Assembly (NCBI RefSeq): GCF_030272615.1 | Contig: NW_026729195.1 | Coordinates: forward strand, 57,501-77,500 | DNA: 20,000 nucleotides | Origin: Cryptomeria japonica | Taxonomy: Eukaryota; Streptophyta; Pinopsida; Cupressales; Cupressaceae | Reading direction: 5' to 3' | In this document: positions 8,843 to 16,200 of the stretch, piece after piece | How positions within the stretch are numbered: position 1 is the first letter of the stretch | Layout: every line of letters begins with the position of its first letter | Notes under the pieces: generated by a model | What the model was told of the DNA's origin: nothing | Databases searched by the model: none | Seen by the model: only the letters and a program-made list of their open reading frames with translations | Program-made: the position numbers and the translations under genes

Positions 8843-8977
8843 GAAGTCAAAAGTTGGGGTGGATGTCCTAATCATTGCTGCAGTCTACGCATGTATGAGA
8901 ATCAGACAAATAGCTTATATAGGGGAGGTGTTGCATTCGGTGGGTTGACTCCCCTGGTTGTGCGCACTGCGCCAACC
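8843..8977 (+). promoter_or_regulatory. Pol I spacer promoter P2 (type A), start motif 8916-8925
   Basis: Same architecture as P1, 157 bp on: upstream block GAAGTCAAAAGTTGGGGT at about -78, ATCAGACAAATAGCT before the core, TATATAGGGG core, CTCCCC at 8949-8954 and the GGTTG/CAACC hairpin at 8956-8977. Confidence 0.75.
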
Positions 8978-9062
8978 TCAAAGACCCCGCATAGCAGAAG
9001 AAGTCGGAAGTCGGATTTTGGTGAGCACCAAGGCGTGCACCTTTGGTGCGGTCAACGCAGAC

Positions 9063-9197
9063 GAATTCAGAAGTTGGGGTGGATGTCCTAATCGTTGTTG
9101 CAGGCTACACATGTATGAGAATCAGACAAATAGCTTATATAGGGGAGGTGTTGGGTTTGATGGGTCAACTCCCTTGGTTGTGCGCATTACGCCAACC
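9063..9197 (+). promoter_or_regulatory. Pol I spacer promoter P3 (type A), start motif 9136-9145
   Basis: Spacing from P2 is 220 bp because about 63 bp of the transition block (AGCACCAAGGCGTGCACC) lies between them. The core is intact. The downstream pairing partner is CTCCCT, which still allows a G-U closing pair. Confidence 0.75.
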
Positions 9198-9219
9198 TCA
9201 AAGACCTTGTTTTCGTTAA

Positions 9220-9354
9220 GAAGTCAAAAGTTGGGGTCAATGTCCTAATGGCTCCTGTAGGCTACACATGTATGAGAATCGGACAAATAGCTTATATAGG
9301 GGAGGTGTTGGGTTTGATGGGTCGACTCCCCTGGTTGTGCGCATTACGTCAACC
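9220..9354 (+). promoter_or_regulatory. Pol I spacer promoter P4 (type A), start motif 9293-9302
   Basis: 157 bp from P3. Core, upstream block and CTCCCC partner (9326-9331) are intact. The second hairpin is weakened (ACGT instead of GCGC on its right arm). Confidence 0.75.
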
Positions 9355-9376
9355 TCAAAGACCTTGTTTTCGTTAA

Positions 9377-9511
9377 GAAGTCAAAAGTTGGGGTCGATGT
9401 CCTAATTGCTCCTGTAGACTACACATGTATGAGAATCAGACAAATAGCTTATATAGGGGAGGTGTTGGGTTTGATGGGTTGACTCCCCTAGTTGTTCGCA
9501 TTACACCAACC
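9377..9511 (+). promoter_or_regulatory. Pol I spacer promoter P5 (type A), start motif 9450-9459
   Basis: 157 bp from P4, with intact core and CTCCCC partner (9483-9488). The second hairpin is the most degraded of the series (TCGC versus ACAC inner arms). Confidence 0.75.
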
Positions 9512-9533
9512 TCAAAGACCTTGTTTTCGTTTA

Positions 9534-9668
9534 GAAGCCGAAAGTTGGGGTCGATGTCCTAATTGCTCCTGCAGGCTACGCATGTATGAGAATCAGACAA
9601 ATAGCTTATATAGGGGAGGTGTTGGGTTTGATGGGTCGACTCCCCTGGTTGTGCGCATTGCGCCAACC
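9534..9668 (+). promoter_or_regulatory. Pol I spacer promoter P6 (type A), start motif 9607-9616
   Basis: 157 bp from P5 and last of the type-A series. It has an intact core, CTCCCC partner and GGTTG-T-GCGC/GCGC-CAACC hairpin. The 38/52-bp array begins about 85 bp downstream. Confidence 0.75.
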
Positions 9669-9751
9669 TCAAAGACCCTGCATTGCGGATGAAGTCGAAA
9701 GTCAGAGTTTGGTGTGCTACAAGGTGTGGTCGAAGGTGCTCACCTAGGTGT

Positions 9752-10375
9752 GCACCTTTGGAGCGCAGGAAAAGTGCCCTCCAAAAGTGCGCACCTTTGG
9801 AGTGCACAAAAGTGCCCTCCAAAAGTGCGCACCTTTGGAGCGCACAAAAGTGCCCTCCAAAAAGTGCCCTCCAAAAGTGCGCACCTTTGGAGCGCACAAA
9901 AGTGCCCTCCAAAAAGTGCCCTCCAAAAGTGCGCACCTTTGGAGTGCAGAAAAGTGCCCTCCAAAAAGTGCCCTCCAAAAGTGTGCACCTTTGGAGTGCA
10001 CAAAAGTGCCCTCCAAAAGTGCGCACCTTTGGAGCGCAGAAAAGTGCCCTCCAAAAAGTGCCCTCCAAAAGTGCGCACCTTTGGAGCGCAGAAAAGTGCC
10101 CTCCAAAAAGTGCCCTCCAAAAGTGCGCACCTTTGGAGCGCAGAAAAGTGCCCTCCAAAAAGTGCCCTCCAAAAGTGCGCACCTTTGGAGCGCAGAAAAG
10201 TGCCCTCCAAAAAGTGCCCTCCAAAAGTGCGCACCTTTGGAGCGCACAAAAGTGCCCTCCAAAAAGTGCCCTCCAAAAGTGCGCACCTTTGGAGCGCACA
10301 AAAGTGCCCTCCAAAAGTGCGCACCTTTGGAGCGCACAAAAGTGCCCTCCAAAAGTGCGCACTTTTGGTGCGCAC
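9752..10375. repeat. 38/52-bp mixed tandem array with an internal 24-bp dyad
   Basis: The word GCACCTTTGG (last copy GCACTTTTGG) starts at 9752, 9791, 9829, 9881, 9933, 9985, 10023, 10075, 10127, 10179, 10231, 10283, 10321 and 10359. Spacing is 38 or 52 bp (once 39). The longer form carries one extra 14-bp AAGTGCCCTCCAAA. Each unit holds a near-perfect dyad of arms CTCCAAA and TTTGGAG around the palindrome GTGCGCAC, for example 9779-9802. It sits between type-A and type-B promoters. Open frames on both strands are repeat by-products. Confidence 0.92.
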
Positions 10376-10402
10376 CAAGGCGCTGGTTCGGTCGTTGCAG
10401 GC

Positions 10403-10537
10403 GAGTTCGGAAGTTGGGGTCGATGTCCTGAGCGGAGGTGCAAACTACACAGGTGTCGGAATCGGACAAATAGCTTATATAGGGGAGGTGTATGCTTCGA
10501 TGGGTCGACTCCCCAGGTTGAGCGCACCGCGCCAACC
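10403..10537 (+). promoter_or_regulatory. Pol I spacer promoter P7 (type B), start motif 10476-10485
   Basis: Core TATATAGGGG preceded by GAATCGGACAAATAGCT. The upstream block is at about -78 to -53. CTCCCC at 10509-10514 pairs with the GGGGAG at the start. The second hairpin is GGTTG-A-GCGC/GCGC-CAACC, with A bulged where type A has T. Confidence 0.78.
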
Positions 10538-10713
10538 TCAAAGACCCTACGGTATGGATGAAGTCGGAAGTTGGGTCCGATGACCGATTCGATTAGTAGG
10601 TATGCTCATGAGGTCGGAATTTGGGTCCGATGACCTGCCATGTGCAGGAAGGCGAATGTTGGCACTGTGCGTTGCAAGGTGCACACCAAGGTGCTGGTGC
10701 GGTCTTTTTAGTC

Positions 10714-10848
10714 GAGTTCGGAAGTTGGGGTCGATGTCCTGATCGGAGGTGCAAGCTACACAGGTGTGGGAATCGGACAAATAGCTTATATAGGGGAGGT
10801 GTATGCTTCGTTGGGTCGACTCCCCGGGTTGAGCGCACCGCGCCAACC
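10714..10848 (+). promoter_or_regulatory. Pol I spacer promoter P8 (type B), start motif 10787-10796
   Basis: 311 bp from P7 with the same elements. A TCTTTTTAGTC variant just upstream of the upstream block distinguishes this unit. Confidence 0.78.
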
Positions 10849-11024
10849 TCAAAGACCCTACGGTATGGATGAAGTCGGAAGTTGGGTCCGATGACCGATT
10901 CGATATGTAGGCATACTCGCGAGGTCGGAATTTGGGTCCGATGACCTGCCATGTGCAGGAAGGCGAATGTTGGCACTGTGCGTTGCAAGGTGCGCACCAA
11001 GGCGCTGGTTCGGTCGTTGCAGGC

Positions 11025-11159
11025 GAGTTCGGAAGTTGGGGTCGATGTCCTGATCGGAGGTGCAAACTACACAGGTGTGGGAATCGGACAAATAGCTTAT
11101 ATAGGGGAGGTGTATGCTTCGTTGGGTCGACTCCCCGGGTTGAGCGCACCGCGCCAACC
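11025..11159 (+). promoter_or_regulatory. Pol I spacer promoter P9 (type B), start motif 11098-11107
   Basis: 311 bp from P8; core, upstream block and both downstream hairpins are intact. Confidence 0.78.
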
Positions 11160-11335
11160 TCAAAGACCCTACGGTATGGATGAAGTCGGAAGTTGTGTCC
11201 GATGACCGATTCGATATGTAGGCATACTCGCGAGGTCGGAATTTGGGTCCGATGACCTGCCATGTGCAGGAAGGCGAATGTTGGGACTGTGCGTCGCAAG
11301 GTGCGCACCAAGGCGCTGGTGCCGTCGTTGCAGTC

Positions 11336-11470
11336 GAGTTCGGAAGTTGGGGTCGATGTCCTGGTCAGAGGTGCAAACTACACAGGTGTGGGAATCGGAC
11401 AAATAGCTTATATAGGGGAGGTGTATGCTTCGATGGGTCGACTCCCCGGGTTGAGCGCACCGCGCCAACC
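11336..11470 (+). promoter_or_regulatory. Pol I spacer promoter P10 (type B), start motif 11409-11418
   Basis: 311 bp from P9; all elements intact. It is followed by the core-less upstream-element array. Confidence 0.78.
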
Positions 11471-11533
11471 TCAAAGACCCTACAGTATGGATGAAGTCGG
11501 AAGTTGGGTCCGATGACCGATTCGATACGTAGG

Positions 11534-11835
11534 CATATTGGCGAGGTCTGAATTTGTGTCCGATGACCTGCCATGCGCAGGAAGGCGGAATTTGGGTCCG
11601 ATGACCGAGTTGATGGCGTGCCATGCGCAGAAAGGCGGAATTTGGGTCCGATGACCGAGTTGATGTTGATGGCCCGCCATGCACAGGAAGGCGGAATTTG
11701 GGTCCGATGACCGATTTGAAGGCGTGCCATGCGCAGAAAGGCGGAGTTTGGGTCCGATGACCGAGTTGATATTGATGGCCCGCCATGCGCAGGAAGGCGG
11801 AATTTGGGTCCGATGACCTGACATACGCATGGAGT
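11534..11835 (+). repeat. 50/56-bp alternating array of promoter upstream-like elements
   Basis: GGCGGA(A/G)TTTGGGTCCGATGACC begins at 11584, 11634, 11690, 11740 and 11796. The spacing alternates 50, 56, 50, 56 bp, so the true unit is a 106-bp dimer. The two halves differ in the linker (GAGTTGATGGCG versus a version with an extra TTGATG). The element resembles the block found about 78 bp upstream of every Pol I core in this window, but no core is present here. By analogy with Xenopus enhancer repeats it may be an enhancer array (inference). Confidence 0.8.
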
Positions 11836-11881
11836 CCGACTCGGGGGCCGATGTTCGATTCGATGACTTGCATTGTGGGTA

Positions 11882-11990
11882 AAGTCGGAAGTTGTGGTCT
11901 TTGACCCGATTCGATGACCAGACTTCGGCTGCTTGAGAATCGGACAAATAACTTATATAGGGGAGGTAGTGTTCTCGAGCATCCTCCCCC
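11882..11990 (+). promoter_or_regulatory. Pol I promoter P11 (type C), start motif 11954-11963
   Basis: Upstream block AAGTCGGAAGTTGTGGTC at about -78, GAATCGGACAAATAACT before TATATAGGGG, and CCTCCCC at 11983-11989 able to pair with GGGGAGG at the start. Type C differs from A and B in everything downstream of the start hairpin. The sequence further downstream is the leader module related to the 188-bp repeat. Confidence 0.78.
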
Positions 11991-12004
11991 CGTGCCCGTT
12001 TATG

Positions 12005-12072
12005 TCGATTGATGCTGGTGCTCGACTGGTTGGAGCGCTCGGATGCAAAAATCTTGCACCAGGATTTATCGA
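12005..12072 (+). other. Leader hairpin downstream of P11
   Basis: Arms 12005-12021 and 12056-12072 pair at 14 of 17 positions, one further pair being G-U, with a 34-nt loop. The same hairpin position is occupied downstream of P12 and P13, with compensatory differences. Confidence 0.6.
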
Positions 12073-12321
12073 TTGTGATGGACACGGCAAGTCTCCTGAT
12101 TGCTATGCAGGAGCTCATCGTGAATCTCTATGCGGCCTTGGTATGGACTCGACCTGCGGAATGGTTCGGCAATGGTAGTCGCTCCAACACGTCCTTGCAA
12201 TGGCCACAGAGGTGATTCGACTAGAGCTCCAGTCTAGCTTTTGGGTTGCTTGGCGGACTGGTATAGCCGCGATCGAGTTCCGGCCATGAACGTTTTAGAT
12301 AGCTCTTGGGCTTTCTGAGAC

Positions 12322-12428
12322 GGAAGTCGGAAGTTTGGGCTGTTGTCCGATTTGATGACCATTCTTCGGATGTGTGAGAATCGGACAAATAACTTATATA
12401 GGGGACTGTGTTGTCTCACGCAGCCCCC
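12322..12428 (+). promoter_or_regulatory. Pol I promoter P12 (type C), start motif 12395-12404
   Basis: Upstream block GGAAGTCGGAAGTTTGGGC at about -78 and an intact core. The start differs from all other copies, GGGGACTG instead of GGGGAG, and the downstream partner has changed with it: CAG then CCCC at 12421-12428 instead of CTCCCC. Confidence 0.78.
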
Positions 12429-12443
12429 TCCGTGCCCCTCTAT

Positions 12444-12514
12444 CTCGACCGATGTTGGTGCTTGAAAGGGTTGGGATCGCTCGGATTTATAAACGTGCAC
12501 CACCATTTGTCGAG
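12444..12514 (+). other. Leader hairpin downstream of P12
   Basis: Arms 12444-12461 and 12497-12514 pair at 15 of 18 positions plus one G-U, with a 35-nt loop. It is in the same place relative to the start as the hairpins of P11 and P13. Confidence 0.6.
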
Positions 12515-12810
12515 TGTGAGGGACGCGGCAGGTCTCCTAAATGCTATACGGGCGCTCTCTGAGAATCTCTATCCGGCCTCGACACAGACTAGTCTTGCTG
12601 AATGGTTTGGCACTGGTAGTCGATCCAACACGTCGTTGTTGTGGCCGCCTAGGCGATTCGATTCGAGCCCCCGTCTAGCTTTTGGGTTGCTTGGCGGATT
12701 TTGCCCTATCCGCAAGTGAGCTCGGTCCCTAAACGTTCGAGAAACCCGATTGCTATGCGCCGACTCTCTTTCTTGCGAGCCTCCATCTAGCTTTTGGGTC
12801 TCTACGGAAC

Positions 12811-12919
12811 GGAAGTCGGAATCTGGGACCGTTGTTTGATTCGACGAGGCAGACTACGGTTGTGCGAGAATCGGACAAATAACTTATATAGGGGAGGTGT
12901 TGACTGGAGCATTCTCCCC
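12811..12919 (+). promoter_or_regulatory. Pol I promoter P13 (type C), last copy, start motif 12885-12894
   Basis: Upstream block GGAAGTCGGAATCTGGGACC at about -79, AATCGGACAAATAACT before TATATAGGGG, and CTCCCC at 12914-12919 pairing with GGGGAG. It is the most downstream copy in the window and therefore the best candidate here for a 35S gene promoter. More than 7.1 kb follows without 18S sequence, so it may still be a spacer promoter. Confidence 0.75.
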
Positions 12920-13013
12920 CGTGCCCCTCTAACTCGACCAATGCTGGCGCTCGAACGGTGGTAGCGCTCGGATTTTCGTTGAGCGCCAGCATTGGTCGAT
13001 TTAGAGGGGCATG
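12920..13013 (+). other. Long 30-bp leader hairpin downstream of P13
   Basis: 12923-12952 and 12981-13010 are inverted repeats matching at 29 of 30 positions (c12933 and t13000 do not pair), with a 28-nt loop. The stem extends outward by an A-T pair, a G-T and a C-G to 12920/13013. It begins about 30 nt after the expected transcription start. Confidence 0.9.
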
Positions 13014-13250
13014 CGAGATTCCCGAATGCTATGCGAGGGCTCTAACGGAAATGTCTATTGGTTTCGGTATGGATGCAATTGCGAGTGGTTCGGCAAAGGT
13101 AGTCGTTCCGATGCGTCCATGTCGTGGCCAAATCGATAATTCGATTTGAGCCCTCGTATAGCATTTGGGTCTCTCGATGTGATTCCGCATTCCAGTCCCT
13201 TTGGGCACTGCTTGAGCCGCATCCCAGGGGGTTCCCTTCCCAATAATCTG

Positions 13251-16200
13251 CCTCGCAACCCGATTGCTATGCGGTGAGGCTCCTCGGCCGCCTCGGAACT
13301 ATCTGTGTATCAGACGCATCGCGGGATAAGGGGTTGGCAACGGTAGTCGCCCCAAGCGCGTCCGATGCTTGGACCATTCCGAGGCGGCCCTGAAGCCTCT
13401 TCCGTCTAGCCGTTGGGTCCTTCTCGCCGCATCCCTTGCCTCGCACCCCGATTGCTATGCGGTGAGGCTCCTCGGCCGCCTTGGAACTATCTGTGTATCA
13501 GACGCATCGCGGGATAAGGGGTTGTCACTGGTAGTCGCCCCAAGCGCGTCCGATGCTTGGACCATTCCGAGGCGGCCCTGAAGCCTCTTCCGTCTAGCCG
13601 TTGGGTCCTTCTCGCCGCATCCCTCGACTCGCACCCCGATTGCTATGCGGTGAGGCTCCTCGGCCGCCTTGGAACTATCTGTGTATCGGACGCGTCGCGG
13701 GATAAGGGGTTGTCACTGGTAGTCGCCCCAAGCGCGTCCGATGCTTGGACCATTCCGAGGCGGCCCTGAAGCCTCTTCCGTCTAGCCGTTGGGTCCTTCT
13801 CGCCGCATCCCTCGCCTCGCACCCCGATTGCTATGCGGTGAGGCTCCTCGGCCGCCTTGGAACTATCTGTGTATCGGACGCGTCGCGGGATAAGGGGTTG
13901 TCACTGGTAGTCGCCCCAAGCGCGTGCGATGCATGGACCATTCCCAGGCGGCCCTGAAGCCTCTTCCGTCTAGCCATTGGGTCCTTCTCGCCGCATCCCT
14001 CGCCTCGCACCCCGATTGCTATGCGGTGAGGCTCCTCGGCCTCCTTGGAACTATCTGTGTATCGGACGCGTCGCGGGATAAGGGGTTGTCACTGGTAGTC
14101 GCCCCAAGCGCGTCCGATGCTTGGACCATTCCGAGGCGGCCCTGAAGCCTCTTCCGTCTAGCCGTTGGGTCCTTCTCGCCGCATCCCTCGCCTCGCACCC
14201 CGATTGCTATGCGGTGAGGCTCCTCGGCCGCCTTGGAACTATCTGTGTATCGGACGCGTCGCGGGATAAGGGGTTGTCACTGGTAGTCGCCCCAAGCGCG
14301 TCCGATGCTTGGACCATTCCGAGGCGGCCCTGAAGCCTCTTCCGTCTAGCCGTTGGGTCCTTCTCGCCGCATCCCTCGCCTCGCACCCCGATTGCTATGC
14401 GGTGAGGCTCCTCGGCCGCCTTGGAACTATCTGTGTATCGGACGCGTCGCGGGATAAGGGGTTGTCACTGGTAGTCGCCCCAAGCGCGTCCGATGCTTGG
14501 ACCATTCCGAGGCGGCCCTGAAGCCTCTTCCGTCTAGCCGTTGGGTCCTTCTCGCCGCATCCCTCGCCTCGCACCCCGATTGCTATGCGGTGAGGCTCCT
14601 CGGCCGCCTTGGAACTATCTGTGTATCGGACGCATCGCGGGATAAGGGGTTGTCACTGGTAGTCGCCCCAAGCGCGTCCGATGCTTGGACCATTCCGAGG
14701 CGGCCCTGAAGCCTCTTCCGTCTAGCCGTTGGGTCCTTCTCGCCGCATCCCTCGCCTCGCACCCCGATTGCTATGCGGTGAGGCTCCTCGGCCGCCTTGG
14801 AACTATCTGTGTATCGGACGCGTCGCGGGATAAGGGGTTGTCACTGGTAGTCGCCCCAAGCGCGTCCGATGCTTGGACCATTCCGAGGCGGCCCTGAAGC
14901 CTCTTCCGTCTAGCCGTTGGGTCCTTCTCGCCGCATCCCTCGCCTCGCACCCCGATTGCTATGCGGTGAGGCTCCTCGGCCGCCTTGGAACTATCTGTGT
15001 ATCGGACGCGTCGCGGGATAAGGGGTTGTCACTGGTAGTCGCCCCAAGCGCGTCCGATGCTTGGACCATTCCGAGGCGGACCTGAAGCCTCTTCCGTCTA
15101 GCCGTTGGGTCCTTCTCGCCGCATCCCTCGCCTCGCACCCCGATTGCTATGCGGTGAGGCTCCTCGGCCGCCTTGGAACTATCTGTGTATCGGACGCGTC
15201 GCGGGATAAGGGGTTGTCACTGGTAGTCGCCCCAAGCGCGTCCGATGCTTGGACCATTCCGAGGCGGCCCTGAAGCCTCTTCCGTCTAGCCGTTGGGTCC
15301 TTCTTGCCGCATCCCTCGCCTCGCACCCCGATTGCTATGCGGTGAGGCTCCTCGGCCGCCTTGGAACTATCTGTGTATCGGACGCGTCGCGGGATAAGGG
15401 GTTGTCACTGGTAGTCGCCCCAAGCGCGTCCGATGCTTGGACCATTCCGAGGCGGCCCTGAAGCCTCTTCCGTCTAGCCGTTGGGTCCTTCTCGCCGCAT
15501 CCCTCGCCTCGCACCCCGATTGCTATGCGGTGAGGCTCCTCGGCCGCCTTGGAACTATCTGTGTATCGGACGCATCGCGGGATAAGGGGTTGTCACTGGT
15601 AGTCGCCCCAAGCGCGTCCGATGCTTGGACCATTCCGAGGCGGCCCTGAAGCCTCTTCCGTCTAGCCGTTGGGTCCTTCTCGCCGCATCCCTCGCCTCGC
15701 ACCCCGATTGCTATGCGGTGAGGCTCCTCGGCCGCCTTGGAACTATCTGTGTATCGGACGCGTCGCGGGATAAGGGGTTGTCACTGGTAGTCGCCCCAAG
15801 CGCGTCCGATGCTTGGACCATTCCGAGGCGGACCTGAAGCCTCTTCCGTCTAGCCGTTGGGTCCTTCTCGCCGCATCCCTCGCCTCGCACCCCGATTGCT
15901 ATGCGGTGAGGCTCCTCGGCCGCCTTGGAACTATCTGTGTATCGGACGCGTCGCGGGATAAGGGGTTGTCACTGGTAGTCGCCCCAAGCGCGTCCGATGC
16001 TTGGACCATTCCGAGGCGGCCCTGAAGCCTCTTCCGTCTAGCCGTTGGGTCCTTCTCGCCGCATCCCTCGCCTCGCACCCCGATTGCTATGCGGTGAGGC
16101 TCCTCGGCCGCCTTGGAACTATCTGTGTATCGGACGCGTCGCGGGATAAGGGGTTGTCACTGGTAGTCGCCCCAAGCGCGTCCGATGCTTGGACCATTCC

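Larger units (their letters stand above)
10377..11530 (+). repeat. 311-bp tandem array carrying type-B promoters (about 3.7 copies)
   Basis: Four promoter cores lie exactly 311 bp apart (10476, 10787, 11098, 11409). Each unit contains a GGCGCTGG block, an upstream promoter block (TTCGGAAGTTGGGG), the core, the downstream hairpins, then two further upstream-block-like copies (GTCGGAAGTTGGGTCCGATGACC type) without a core. Units are almost identical. The last passes into the 50/56-bp array. Confidence 0.9.
11836..13250 (+). repeat. Type-C promoter plus leader units (three, 441-545 bp spacing)
   Basis: Three diverged units, each made of upstream block, core, start hairpin, leader hairpin and a module of the form TGCTATGC..GAATCTCTAT..GGCA(A/C)TGGTAGTCG..GTGGCC. 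The last module (about 12099, 12539, 13027 onward) aligns with the 188-bp repeat that follows, for example GGCA..GGTAGTCG..CC at 12172, 12608, 13093 and 13336. No coding potential is credible. Confidence 0.75.

Noticed and set aside
9752-10375. CRISPR-like array
   Set aside because: There are no unique spacers; both parts of the unit repeat. The context is eukaryotic rDNA.
9559-10583. Long frames of 212-322 codons over the 38/52-bp array
   Set aside because: Open on both strands and in more than one frame; low-complexity translation of the tandem repeat.
8792-11450. GGGTCGACTCCCC as an animal-type Sal-box Pol I terminator
   Set aside because: It shares the GTCGAC core only. It lies about 25-30 nt after each start site and is better explained as part of the pairing partner of GGGGAG.
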